Notes under the pieces: model-generated
What the model was told of the DNA's origin: nothing
What the model saw: only the letters and a program-made list of their open reading frames with translations
Databases searched by the model: none
Translations under genes and position numbers: made by a program
Source: Pseudomonas putida
GTDB lineage: Bacteria; Pseudomonadota; Gammaproteobacteria; Pseudomonadales; Pseudomonadaceae
Length of the DNA: 64,000 nt
NCBI RefSeq assembly: GCF_026625125.1
Contig: NZ_CP113097.1
Span: forward strand, 2,046,001 to 2,110,000
Reading direction: 5' to 3'
In this document: one piece after another, positions 26,069-34,952 of the stretch
How positions within the stretch are numbered: the stretch's first letter is position 1
Layout of the letters: the number at the start of each line of letters is the position of its first letter

Positions 26069-27226
26069 ATGACTGCCTTGCGTTCCGAAAGTCGTCTGCA
26101 GCGGTTGTTGCCGCCGCCCCTGAATATCCCTCCAAAACAATGGCTGCGTGCCGGCATCGGCGCGCTGCTCGGTTTGTTCCTCGCCGGCTGGTTGACCGGT
26201 ATGGCCTATGGGCCCGGCATCGCCTTGCACCTACTGGGGCCACTGGCGGCCTCGGCCGTGCTGGTGTTCGCCGTGCATTCCGGGCCCTTGGCACAGCCTT
26301 GGCCGGTGCTGGGCAGCTACGCGCTGGCCGGCGCAGTGGGCCTTTTCATGCGCGAGGCGTTCGGCCCCCACCTGTGGGTCGCGGCGACGGCCTTGGGCCT
26401 CTCGCTTGTGCTGATGTGCCTGTTGCGCTGCCTGCACCCGCCGGGGGGCGGTGTTGCGGTGAGCGCAGTGCTGGCCGATTCAGGGCTGACGGCGCTGGGC
26501 GACCACCTGCTGGAGCCCGTGCTGCTCAACGCGCTGATTCTGGTGCTGGTGGCCGTGGTGTACAACCGTCTGACCGGGGTGCATTACCCCAAGGGCGCTG
26601 CGCCACGCAAGGACCAGCACCACACCCACGACCCGTTGCCCAGCGAGCGGGTCGGGGTCACGGGTGCGGACCTGGATCAGGCATTGGACGAGTTGGGGGC
26701 GTTCGTCGACGTCACCCGCGATGAACTGGAACGCATCATCCTGGCCACCGAGCAGCATGCCCTGCAGCGCAGCCTGGGCGGGATCACTGCAGCGTCGGTG
26801 ATGTCCCGCGACGTGCAGTTCGCCGCACCCGATACCACCCTGGAGCAGGCCTGGAAGATGCTCGCCAGTCATCATCTGAAAACCCTGCCGGTGCTGCAGC
26901 AAGGCAAGCTGGTGGGTATCGTGAGCCTCAGCGATCTGCTCGGCCCAGCCATGCAACGTGGCCGGTTCAGCTGGCGGGGGCTTTTCGGGCGCAAGGCCGT
27001 GCGTATGGAGCAGGTGATGAGCCGGCAGGTCATCAGTGTCAGCAGCCAGGACCCCTTGGAACGTCTGTTACCCCTGCTGTGCGAACGAGGGCTGCACTGT
27101 CTGCCGGTGATCGATGGCGACCAGATGGTCGGTGTGATCACTCAGACCGACCTGATCGCGGGGCTCAAGCGCCAGTTGCTCAGCGCCGCTGGCAGCGTTT
27201 CAGATCAGCGGGTCCCAGCGTTGTGA
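26069..27226 (+). CDS. HPP family membrane protein with two CBS domains
   Basis: 385-residue protein. The N-terminal half is an HPP-family membrane domain with about four helices and the signature CLHPPGGGVAVSAVL. The C-terminal half has two CBS domains (VMSRDVQFAAPDTTLEQAWKML...LVGIVSLSDLL and VMSRQVISVSSQDPLERLL...MVGVITQTDLIAGL), which usually bind adenine nucleotides and gate the attached domain. HPP proteins have been linked to nitrite transport in some bacteria and plastids; the substrate here is not known. Its last 27 bases overlap the end of the convergent LysR gene. Confidence 0.88.
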   Translation: MTALRSESRLQRLLPPPLNIPPKQWLRAGIGALLGLFLAGWLTGMAYGPGIALHLLGPLAASAVLVFAVHSGPLAQPWPVLGSYALAGAVGLFMREAFGPHLWVAATALGLSLVLMCLLRCLHPPGGGVAVSAVLADSGLTALGDHLLEPVLLNALILVLVAVVYNRLTGVHYPKGAAPRKDQHHTHDPLPSERVGVTGADLDQALDELGAFVDVTRDELERIILATEQHALQRSLGGITAASVMSRDVQFAAPDTTLEQAWKMLASHHLKTLPVLQQGKLVGIVSLSDLLGPAMQRGRFSWRGLFGRKAVRMEQVMSRQVISVSSQDPLERLLPLLCERGLHCLPVIDGDQMVGVITQTDLIAGLKRQLLSAAGSVSDQRVPAL

Positions 27227-28066
27227 CCAATCGCTGGTGCCGGAGGCTACCAGCCGGCGCAGCAGCGCGAAGGCCTGTTGCAGTGCCTCGCTGTCGCACT
27301 TGCGTGGGTATACCAGGAAGGTTGGGTAGGTGAACTCCGGGGCTTGCGGCACCCGTTCGAATACCCCGCTGTCCAGATACGCCTGCACCACGCGGGTACG
27401 GAAATAGCCGCTGCCGCCTTTGTCGAGAATGAACTGCAGGGCCAGCGGCCCGAGGTTGAAGCTCAGCGCCGGTCGCGCGCAGTCGGGCAGGGCGGCGTCG
27501 TGCTGGCGGCGGAATGCCTCGCCCCAGTCGATGTAGATATACGGGTCGGGTTGCGCGACACGGCGTATGCGGATCAGCTTTTCTTCCATCAACTGTTCCA
27601 CCTGCAGGCCCGGACCGTAGGTGGGCTGATAGACCAGCGCGGCGTCCAGCAGGCCCATCTCCACCTTGCGCAGCAAGGACTCACCGTCGCTGACCTCGCT
27701 GCGGATGGCGTGGCTGGGTAGCGCGCAGTGCAAGGCGCTGACCCAGTCGAGCAGCATCGGGTTGCCCAGGCTCACTTCTGCCCCTACGTGCAGCACTTGC
27801 TGGCAGCCTTCGGGCAGCGGCAGATCACGGCGCGCCGCTTCCCACGTCTGCACCAGCTGGTTGGCATAGCTGACGAAGGCTTCGCCATCACTGGTCAGGC
27901 TGGCGCCGTTGCGGCTGCGCACGAACAGCTGGCAGCCCAGTTGCTGCTCAAGGCGCTGCACCCGGGCGGTGATCGCGGTCTGTGACACGAACAGGCGCTC
28001 GGCGGCGGCGACGAGGCTGCCGCACCGTACGACTTCCAGAAAGGTTCGGGCCTGCTCGATATCCAT
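27200..28066 (-). CDS. LysR family regulator, divergent from the PrpE-like gene
   Basis: 288-residue LysR protein. The N-terminal helix-turn-helix is MDIEQARTFLEVVRCGSLVAAAERLFVSQTAITARVQRLEQQLG; the rest is a periplasmic-binding-protein-like effector domain. It is transcribed away from the acyl-CoA synthetase gene with 180 nt between the two starts, the usual arrangement for a LysR regulator and its target. A short palindrome GCATATGC (28148-28155) in that spacer is a candidate site but weak. The ligand is unknown. Confidence 0.85.
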   Translation of the reverse strand: MDIEQARTFLEVVRCGSLVAAAERLFVSQTAITARVQRLEQQLGCQLFVRSRNGASLTSDGEAFVSYANQLVQTWEAARRDLPLPEGCQQVLHVGAEVSLGNPMLLDWVSALHCALPSHAIRSEVSDGESLLRKVEMGLLDAALVYQPTYGPGLQVEQLMEEKLIRIRRVAQPDPYIYIDWGEAFRRQHDAALPDCARPALSFNLGPLALQFILDKGGSGYFRTRVVQAYLDSGVFERVPQAPEFTYPTFLVYPRKCDSEALQQAFALLRRLVASGTSDWSQRWDPLI

Positions 28067-28246
28067 GGGCTGCTCTGTGGCGGGGAGGGTGGCTTATTCT
28101 AGAGGCTTTGCACCGTTGTGGGGCGCTTTTGCCGGCGCTGCAAATCTGCATATGCGTTGTGACTTTAGTCCCATGGCAGCCGGGGCGTGGCGGTCCATAC
28201 TCAAGGCTCGCCCTTCAATAACAACAAGTACCGGGTTGCCATCGAC

Positions 28247-30136
28247 ATGACCTACCAGCACGACTACGCCCATTCCATTGCCGACCCTGCTGCCTTCTGG
28301 GCCGAACAGGCCAAACAGCTGGCCTGGTATCGCCAGCCCACCCTGACCCTGCAGGAAAACCCCGACGGCACCCATCGCTGGTTCGCCGACGGTCGCCTGA
28401 ACAGCTGCTACCTGGCCCTCGATCGGCAAATCGAGCTGGGCCGTGGCGAGCAGGCGGCGCTGATCTACGATTCCCCCGTGACCGGCGTGCAGCAGGTGTT
28501 CAGCTACAACCAGCTGCGTGACGAAGTAGCGCGCCTGGCCGGGTTGCTGCGCCAGTTAGGGGTTGGCAAAGGCGATGGGGTGATCATCTACATGCCGATG
28601 GTGCCGCAGGCGGCCATGGCCATGCTCGCCTGCGCGCGTATCGGTGCAGTGCACTCGGTGGTGTTCGGTGGCTTTGCAGCCAATGAGCTGGCCCTGCGTA
28701 TCGATGATGCGCGGCCAAGCGTGTTGCTGACGGCGTCCTGCGGGCTGGAGTTCGACCGGGTGATCGAGTACAAGCCGCTGGTCGACCGCGCGCTGCAACT
28801 GGCTCACCACCAGCCGCGCCAGGTGCTGGTGCTGCAGCGGCCCCAGGTTCGCGCCCAGTTGCAGCCAGGGCGCGACCTTGACTGGCAGCAAGCGCTGATG
28901 AATGCCGAGCCTGTGCCTGCAGTCGAGCTGGCCGCGGCAGACCCGCTGTACATCATCTACACCTCGGGTACCACGGGCAAACCCAAGGGCATCGTGCGTG
29001 AGAACGGTGGCAACGCGGTAGCCCTGTGTTATGCCATGCGCCATATCTACGGCATGCAGGCGGGCGATGTGTGGTGGGGCATTTCCGATGTGGGCTGGGT
29101 GGTCGGCCATTCGCTGATCGTCTATGGCCCTCTGATGAGCGGCTGCACCACGGTGTTCTATGAAGGCAAGCCGATCCGCACCCCGGATGCTTCGGCCTAT
29201 TGGCGTGTGGTCGAGCAGTATCGGGTCAATGCCCTGTTCTGTGCGCCCACCGCCATGCGGGCGATCCGCAAGGAGGACCCGGATGGCGAGTTGATCCGCC
29301 GACATGACCTGAGCTCGCTGCGCCAATTGTTCCTGGCCGGGGAAAAACTGGATTCAAGTACCCACCATTGGCTGGAGCGGGTGTCCGGCAAGCCGGTGCA
29401 CGACCATTGGTGGCAGACCGAGACGGGCTGGCCAGTCACCGCGCCGTGCGTGGGGCTTGAGGGCAGCGCGGCGCGGCCGGGTTCGAGCAACCGCGCAGTG
29501 CCGGGCTATCACGTTCGTGTGCTGGATGACGCTGGGCACCTGCTGGGCCCCAACCATCAGGGCGCCATCGTCATCGCGCTGCCGCTGCCACCCGGTTGCA
29601 GCCAGACCTTGTGGGGCGATCATGAGCGCTACCTGCAGGCTTATCTGCAGACCTACCCGGGTTACTACCACACCGGTGATGGTGGCTACCTGGATGACGA
29701 CGGGTTCGTCTACATCATGGGGCGAACCGATGATGTGATCAACGTCTCTGGCCATCGCCTCTCCACCGGCGAGATGGAGGACTTGGTGGCGTGCCACCCT
29801 GCGGTGGCCGAATGCGCGGTGATCGGTGTGCATGACCAGATCAAGGGCCAGGTGCCCTTGGCGCTGGTGGTGCTCAAGGACGGTGAGGGTATTGGCGAGG
29901 CGCAACTGTCGGTGGAGTTGGTGGGCAAGGTGCGTGAGCAGATCGGCGCGTTGGCGTGCTTCAATCAGGTGCGATTGGTGAAGCGGCTGCCCAAGACCCG
30001 CTCGGGCAAGATCCTGCGGGCGGTGTTGCGTAAGATTGCCGATGGCCAGGCGTATGTGCCGCCCTCGACACTGGATGATCCGGCGGTGCTCAGAGAGATC
30101 GAAGCGGTGCTGGCGGATCTGCCCAGGGCAGGCTGA
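28247..30136 (+). CDS. prpE: Propionyl-CoA/acetyl-CoA synthetase (PrpE-like)
   Basis: 629-residue AMP-forming acyl-CoA synthetase of the ACS family. Motifs: YTSGTTGKPKGIV (A3 P-loop), DVGWVVGHSLIVYGPL, HDHWWQTETGWP (A5), YHTGDGGYLDDDGFVYIMGRTDDVINVSGHRL (hinge Asp and A8), and PKTRSGKILR with the acetylation-regulated Lys. Length and the segment DARPSVLLTASCGLE agree with PrpE more than with AcsA. It could supply propionyl-CoA to the prp operon elsewhere in this window. I place the start at 28247 (MTYQHDYAHSIADPAAFWAEQ), which fits the family; upstream frame to 28187 has no ribosome site either. Exact acyl preference is inferred. Confidence 0.82.
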   Translation: MTYQHDYAHSIADPAAFWAEQAKQLAWYRQPTLTLQENPDGTHRWFADGRLNSCYLALDRQIELGRGEQAALIYDSPVTGVQQVFSYNQLRDEVARLAGLLRQLGVGKGDGVIIYMPMVPQAAMAMLACARIGAVHSVVFGGFAANELALRIDDARPSVLLTASCGLEFDRVIEYKPLVDRALQLAHHQPRQVLVLQRPQVRAQLQPGRDLDWQQALMNAEPVPAVELAAADPLYIIYTSGTTGKPKGIVRENGGNAVALCYAMRHIYGMQAGDVWWGISDVGWVVGHSLIVYGPLMSGCTTVFYEGKPIRTPDASAYWRVVEQYRVNALFCAPTAMRAIRKEDPDGELIRRHDLSSLRQLFLAGEKLDSSTHHWLERVSGKPVHDHWWQTETGWPVTAPCVGLEGSAARPGSSNRAVPGYHVRVLDDAGHLLGPNHQGAIVIALPLPPGCSQTLWGDHERYLQAYLQTYPGYYHTGDGGYLDDDGFVYIMGRTDDVINVSGHRLSTGEMEDLVACHPAVAECAVIGVHDQIKGQVPLALVVLKDGEGIGEAQLSVELVGKVREQIGALACFNQVRLVKRLPKTRSGKILRAVLRKIADGQAYVPPSTLDDPAVLREIEAVLADLPRAG

Positions 30137-30169
30137 CCGTTGGCCTGGCCAACGGGCGAATGCGCGTGT

Positions 30170-31255
30170 TCAGCCGGGGAACGTCTGCGGGCCGACCTGA
30201 TGCAACTGCCCCAGCCGGCTGCGGGTGCGCATCAGGTCGGCAACGTGGCCGCCCAGGCTCTCCTCCAGCGGCCGCTGCCCGATCACCGTCACCTGGCAGT
30301 CCTGATCGTACAGTACGTCCACCAGGTTGACGAAGCGCTGTTGCGCTGCCAATGAGCACTCCGAGAGGTCATCCAGCCCGTCGATGACCCAGGTATCGAA
30401 CTGCTGGGCAAGCTGCAGATAATCGATCACCGCCGTGGGCTGCTCGCACAGGTCGTCAAAGGCGAACATCACCGTCCTGCCGTCACTGACGAGTGCACGA
30501 AGGTTGCGTTTGTTCACCTCCAGCGTGAGCGGTTGCGCGGCCGGCACTTTCAGCGCCTGGCGCTGGGTCGCATCGCCAGGCCATACATAGTGGCCTTGGG
30601 TAAAACGCTGGTGTTCACGGTTGGCCGGCAGGCTGCGAAAGTCGGTGTCACCGCCGACTTCAAGTACCTCCATACGGCCATTGATCAGGCGGATCACCGG
30701 CAGGAATCGCTCGTGGTACAGCGGATTGGGCAGCAGCCCCTCGGGTGCGTAGTTCGAGGTCACCAGCAGGAAGATGCCACGTGCGAACAAGGCATTGAAC
30801 AGGCGGGTGAGCAGCATGGCATCACCGATGTCATGCACATGGAATTCGTCGAAACACAGTACCTGGCAGTCGCCCAGTAATTCGTCCAGCGTCGCGCCCA
30901 AGGCATCGTCGAGCAGCCTGTGACGGTGCATGCCCTGATGCAAGCGGGCAAAGAAATCATGAAAGTGCAGGCGTTTTTTTGCCTCGACCGGCACTGCCTG
31001 GAAGAAGCCGTCCAGCAGCCAGCTCTTGCCGCGGCCCACCGAGCCGTACAAGTACAGGCTGCGGGGTTCGCCCCCTGGCAAGCGGGCAAGCTGCGCGGCC
31101 ATGGCATGGATGACCCGGCGCTGACCGTCGCTGAGCTGATAGCCACGGCTACGCGCCTTGTCTTCGAACCATGCGAGCAGTTCGCTCTGGTTGGAGGTGG
31201 CGGTGCGCAGGCGTTGGCCCAGTTGGCGCAGGGGGGAGGGGATCCAGGCAGACAA
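30170..31255 (-). CDS. zapE: Cell division protein ZapE (AFG1-like ATPase)
   Basis: 361-residue AFG1/ZapE P-loop ATPase. Walker A is YLYGSVGRGKSWLLDGFF; Walker B is VLCFDEFHVHDIGDAMLL; RFVNLVDVLYDQDCQVTV contains the sensor/Arg-finger region. In E. coli ZapE associates with the divisome and modulates the FtsZ ring; mitochondrial AFG1 is a chaperone-like relative. It is a single gene, convergent with prpE across a 33-nt gap. The frame after the Arg-rich N-terminus (SPLRQLGQRLRTA) is typical. Confidence 0.88.
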   Translation of the reverse strand: MSAWIPSPLRQLGQRLRTATSNQSELLAWFEDKARSRGYQLSDGQRRVIHAMAAQLARLPGGEPRSLYLYGSVGRGKSWLLDGFFQAVPVEAKKRLHFHDFFARLHQGMHRHRLLDDALGATLDELLGDCQVLCFDEFHVHDIGDAMLLTRLFNALFARGIFLLVTSNYAPEGLLPNPLYHERFLPVIRLINGRMEVLEVGGDTDFRSLPANREHQRFTQGHYVWPGDATQRQALKVPAAQPLTLEVNKRNLRALVSDGRTVMFAFDDLCEQPTAVIDYLQLAQQFDTWVIDGLDDLSECSLAAQQRFVNLVDVLYDQDCQVTVIGQRPLEESLGGHVADLMRTRSRLGQLHQVGPQTFPG

Positions 31256-31360
31256 AAGCTAAGCTCCTTGGGCAAAGGAAGGTCAGCGCGCAGCTTGCCT
31301 GAGGTCAGCCTTTTAAACCAATAGAAAAAGTGCGGTGCTTTTATCAGTTGGCCGGATGAC

Positions 31361-31603
31361 TCAAACCTTGCGCTCCAACTGGCGCTCGATCATGTATTTG
31401 ATGGTCAGCCGGCGCTCCTTGAGCAGGCGCAGGTCGTCGTCCTGAAAGTTGCCGGCCGAGATCGCCTCAGCTGCAAGGACCTGATTGTCGATGTCGATGT
31501 ATTCGTCGAGCAGACGGTCGAGGGTCTTGTCTTGCTGACGGCGTTGCTGAACGATTTCGCGGGGGTAGTGCAGGTCTTGATACAGGTCGTGGGAAACAGG
31601 CAT
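31361..31603 (-). CDS. YdcH-like small protein (DUF465 family)
   Basis: 80-residue protein, MPVSHDLYQDLHYPREIVQQRRQQDKT... ending ERRLTIKYMIERQLERKV. It is charged and helical, and fits the DUF465/YdcH family of small coiled-coil proteins of unknown role. The ATG at 31603 has AAGGAGGA 6 nt upstream, a strong ribosome site, so the longer frame to 31729 is rejected. A 269-nt spacer separates it from the divergent tRNA gene; I see only AT-rich promoter-like DNA there. Confidence 0.82.
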   Translation of the reverse strand: MPVSHDLYQDLHYPREIVQQRRQQDKTLDRLLDEYIDIDNQVLAAEAISAGNFQDDDLRLLKERRLTIKYMIERQLERKV

Positions 31604-31872
31604 GGCATCCTCCTTGGTCAATGCAAATTGCTTATCTGATTGGAAGGGCGGAATGCGATTGTGTTGAAGCGAGGCGGTATAAATGCGACGGATGGTCACT
31701 TTGGTACGTGTGAAAGGCCTGCAAAACACTAACCTGCTGTTTTAAAGCATTTTTTTTGCGAAAGGGGCTTCCCACGTCCAGAGAATGTTGTTAAAGTGCC
31801 GCGCATTCCAAGACAACAACCCAGTTGTCACTCAGTTGGAAAAGTCAGAGCAGCTAACGCTGCATCCGATAC

Positions 31873-31947
31873 AGGGGCGTCGCCAAGCGGTAAGGCAGCA
31901 GGTTTTGATCCTGCCATGCGTTGGTTCGAATCCAGCCGCCCCTGCCA
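31873..31947 (+). tRNA. tRNA-Gln (anticodon TTG)
   Basis: 75 nt including an encoded CCA. The acceptor stem AGGGGCG pairs with CGCCCCT. The D-arm is GCCAAGCGGTAAGGC. The anticodon arm is GCAGG-TTTTGAT-CCTGC with TTG in the anticodon position, which reads CAA/CAG. The T-arm is TTGG-TTCGAAT-CCAG. It closely resembles bacterial tRNA-Gln. No integrase or attachment-site duplication is seen next to it. Confidence 0.96.
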
Positions 31948-32070
31948 TTTTCTCTTTGCAATACACCTTCTTGATTCAGTGCAGATGACCATCAGCGCTG
32001 GGTTTCGTCGTGTCTGGCGTGCGTAGAAGCCGGTCGCCAGGGTACTGGCGATGGCCTCTGCGCTTAAGCC

Positions 32071-34461
32071 CTACTGCCTGTTCACCCGCAGCAGTTCATC
32101 CAGCACGCGGGCCAGCTCCTCAGCCTGCACCGGCTTCTGCATCACCAGGCTGTCCGGCAACTCCAGGCCCTCCAGCTCGGCATACCCGGTCAGGAACACC
32201 ACCGGCAAGCGCGGATGCCGTTCCCGTGCGGCCAACGCCAACTGGGCACCGTTGAATTCGGGCATGGCAAAGTCGGTCAGCAACAGGTCGATCTCGTCGT
32301 CCAGCTGGGCCAATGCCTGTTCGCCGCTGTGTGCCTGGCGTACCTGATAGCCGTATTGGCGCAACACATCGCCGAGCATGTCGCGCACCAGGTGGTCGTC
32401 ATCCACCAGCAGCACCGTGCGGTCGCGGCCCGTGTCACTGACCGACTGCGATGCAGCCGGGACCACCGGGTCCACCGCCCGTTCATGCTTCACTGCAGGC
32501 AGGTAGACGGCAACCTGAGTGCCATGCCCTGGCGCGGTGTCGATGCGCACACCGCCACCCGACTGCTTGGCAAAGCCGAACACCTGTGCAAGCCCCAGGC
32601 CCGAGCCCTTGCCGATGTCCTTGGTGGTGAAGAACGGTTCGAACACCTTGGCCACCACCTCTTCGCTCATGCCGCAGCCGGTGTCGCGAATGCTCAGCAT
32701 CACGTACTCACCCGGTTCCGGGTCTTCCGGCCGCTGCGGGCGGGCCTTGATCCGCGTATTACGGGTGGACAGCGTCAGTTGGCCGCCGTCGGGCATGGCG
32801 TCGCGAGCGTTGATCGCCAGGTTGAGGATGATCATTTCGGTCTGGGTCGGGTCGGTCAGCGCTTGCCACAGGCTGTGGTCCAGGTCCAGGCGCACAGAAA
32901 TGCTCCCGCCCAAGGTGCGGCGCAGTAATTCCTCCAGGCCGCTCAACGTGCGGTTGAGGTTCAGAGGCACCGGTTCCAGACGCTGGCGACGGGAGAAGGC
33001 GAGCAACTGTGAGGTCAGCTTGGCGCCGCGTTCACCGGCCTCGCGGATATGGGTCAGGCGCTTGCGGGCTTTTTCCAGGTCACCTTTGTCCAGGTCACGC
33101 TCGAGGAAGCTCGAGCCGGTAAGGATGACGGTCAGCAGATTATTGAAGTCGTGGGCAACACCGGCAGTGAGCTGGCCAACCGCCTCCAGCCGTTGCATCT
33201 GCTGCAGCGCCGCTTCGATGCGCTCGCGCTCGGCGATCTGTTCGCGCAGGCGCTCGTTGGCGTCCGCCAGGCCTACGGCCGCTTCGCGCTCGCTGGTGAT
33301 GTCGCGGGCCACCACATAGAGCAGGGTGTCCTCCGGCACCACCACCCATGACAGCCAGCGCAACTGACCGCCCGCATGCTGGATGCGGCCGACGAAGCGG
33401 GCGCTGGTGCGGCCATGGGAGAGGGCGGCCAGTTCGGTCAGCAGCGCTTCCTGGTCCGGTTCAGGCAGCAGATGCAATAACGAGGTCTGGCTCAGGCGCT
33501 CGCGGGAGAAGCCCAGGCTGGCCTCCCAGGCAGGGTTCAGGGCGACCGGCGTGAGGTCTTTGTTGAGCACTGCGAGCAGGTCCTGGGACAGTTCCCAGGC
33601 CCGGTCGCGCTCGCGGGTGCGCCGCTCCACACGTTCGCCGAGCATTTCGTTGAGTTGCTTGAGCGCCTGGGTGGCCAGGCGCTGTGCGTGGATGTCCTGC
33701 AGCACGCCCGAAAAGCGCGTGCAGCGGCCATCGACGAACTGGCTCTGGCCACTGCTGAGCAGCCAGCGCGGTTCCAGGCCGTTGGGTTGGGCAATGCGGA
33801 ATTCAGCCCGGTAAAGCCCGTCGCTGTCCGGGCGCATGGCGTATTCCACCGCTTCACGTACGCGGGGCACGTCTTCGGGGTAGATGCCTGCATAGAAAAC
33901 ATCGAGGTTCATCTCGGTGTCCACCGGCAGACCGAACAGCGTCTTGCAGCGGGCATCCCACACCAAAAGCCCTTCCTGCGGACGGAAATCCCAGGTGCCC
34001 ATGCCGGCGGCATCGATGGCGATCCGTGCACGTGCCTCCACATCCGCCAAGGCTTCCTCGGCACGGCGCCGCCGTTGGCGCTCCTGCACTTCGGTAAGCG
34101 CCCTGCGCACTGCCTTGGGCAGCATCGGCAGGTTCTTTTTCAGGACATAATCGGTGGCACCCAGGCGGATCATCTCCACCGCGTGCTCTTCACCGTAAAT
34201 GCCCGAAAGGAAGATGAACGGTGTGTCCGGCGCCAGTCGCTGAGCGATGGCCAGGACGTCGGTGCCGGACGAGCCCGGCAGCACGCAGTCACACAGGATC
34301 AGGTCATAGCTGGCTTCGCCCAGGGCGTGCTCGGCGGCGACATGGTCGAACACCAGCTGCGATTGCAGCTGCAAGCCGCTGCGCTCGAGGCTCAGCAGGG
34401 TAAGCTCGGCATCCAGCGAGCTGTCTTCAACCATCAGTAATTTGAGCGGCGTTGGCAGCAT
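32071..34461 (-). CDS. Hybrid sensor histidine kinase (REC-PAS-PAS-HisKA-HATPase-REC)
   Basis: 796-residue soluble kinase with no membrane helix. Domains in order: receiver (about 5-125, Asp58 in LILCDCVLPG), PAS (about 150-262), PAS (about 295-382), coiled coil, HisKA with His427 in TAGVAHDFNNLLTVI, HATPase (NLAINARDAMPDG, DTGCGMS, GSGLGLAQVFGF) and a C-terminal receiver (VLLVDDDHLVRDML...DLLLTDFAMPEFNG). A receiver at both ends suggests that it is the target of phosphotransfer from the phytochrome system and passes the signal on. It starts 14 nt after the response regulator gene and is the third gene of the photoreceptor operon. Confidence 0.9.
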   Translation of the reverse strand: MLPTPLKLLMVEDSSLDAELTLLSLERSGLQLQSQLVFDHVAAEHALGEASYDLILCDCVLPGSSGTDVLAIAQRLAPDTPFIFLSGIYGEEHAVEMIRLGATDYVLKKNLPMLPKAVRRALTEVQERQRRRRAEEALADVEARARIAIDAAGMGTWDFRPQEGLLVWDARCKTLFGLPVDTEMNLDVFYAGIYPEDVPRVREAVEYAMRPDSDGLYRAEFRIAQPNGLEPRWLLSSGQSQFVDGRCTRFSGVLQDIHAQRLATQALKQLNEMLGERVERRTRERDRAWELSQDLLAVLNKDLTPVALNPAWEASLGFSRERLSQTSLLHLLPEPDQEALLTELAALSHGRTSARFVGRIQHAGGQLRWLSWVVVPEDTLLYVVARDITSEREAAVGLADANERLREQIAERERIEAALQQMQRLEAVGQLTAGVAHDFNNLLTVILTGSSFLERDLDKGDLEKARKRLTHIREAGERGAKLTSQLLAFSRRQRLEPVPLNLNRTLSGLEELLRRTLGGSISVRLDLDHSLWQALTDPTQTEMIILNLAINARDAMPDGGQLTLSTRNTRIKARPQRPEDPEPGEYVMLSIRDTGCGMSEEVVAKVFEPFFTTKDIGKGSGLGLAQVFGFAKQSGGGVRIDTAPGHGTQVAVYLPAVKHERAVDPVVPAASQSVSDTGRDRTVLLVDDDHLVRDMLGDVLRQYGYQVRQAHSGEQALAQLDDEIDLLLTDFAMPEFNGAQLALAARERHPRLPVVFLTGYAELEGLELPDSLVMQKPVQAEELARVLDELLRVNRQ

Positions 34462-34475
34462 CTTTGCGGTTGGCC

Positions 34476-34937
34476 TCAGTTGCTGCCACGCCGGTTAAGG
34501 CGCAGTGAGCCGGGTGGTGGTTCATTGAGTACGGCCCAGAACACCCCAAGGTCGGAAATCGCCGCAACGAACTCCTTGAACTCCACAGGTTTGACCACGT
34601 AGGCGTTCACCCCCAGCTCATAGGCACGCAGCAGGTCCGGCTCCTCCCGCGAGGACGTCAGCATCACCGTCGGGATGCTGCGCAGTTCGGGGGTGGCGCG
34701 TACTTCCCTGAGCACTTCCAGGCCATCGACCTTGGGCAGTTTCAGGTCCAGCAGCAACACCGCAGGGTTGCCGTCGGCGCGCTCGGCATAGGTGTTGCGG
34801 CGCAGCAGGTAGTCAAGGGCATCTGCGCCGTCGCGCAGCACGATGACCTCGTTGGCCAACTGGCTACGCTCCAGGGCCAGGAGCGTGAGTTCCAGGTCCC
34901 TGGGGTTGTCTTCTACCAGCAGGATAGGCTTGAGCAT
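34476..34937 (-). CDS. Single-domain response regulator (Rcp1-type)
   Basis: 153-residue receiver-only protein: PILLVEDNPRDLELTLLALE, phosphoacceptor Asp in AVLLLDLKLPKVDGLEVL, Thr/Ser in TVMLTSSREEPD and Lys in YVVKPVEFKEF. It has the extended loop LLRRNTYAERADGNP typical of phytochrome-partner regulators such as Rcp1. No output domain. It lies between the phytochrome gene (15 nt) and the hybrid kinase gene (14 nt), so it probably shuttles phosphate between them or acts by protein binding. Confidence 0.9.
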   Translation of the reverse strand: MLKPILLVEDNPRDLELTLLALERSQLANEVIVLRDGADALDYLLRRNTYAERADGNPAVLLLDLKLPKVDGLEVLREVRATPELRSIPTVMLTSSREEPDLLRAYELGVNAYVVKPVEFKEFVAAISDLGVFWAVLNEPPPGSLRLNRRGSN

Positions 34938-34952
34938 GATTGTACGGGTGCC

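Noticed and set aside
31873..31947. tRNA-Gln as an integration site for a genomic island
   Set aside because: No integrase gene follows and I see no duplicated 3' tRNA end downstream; the next gene is a chromosomal-type hybrid kinase.
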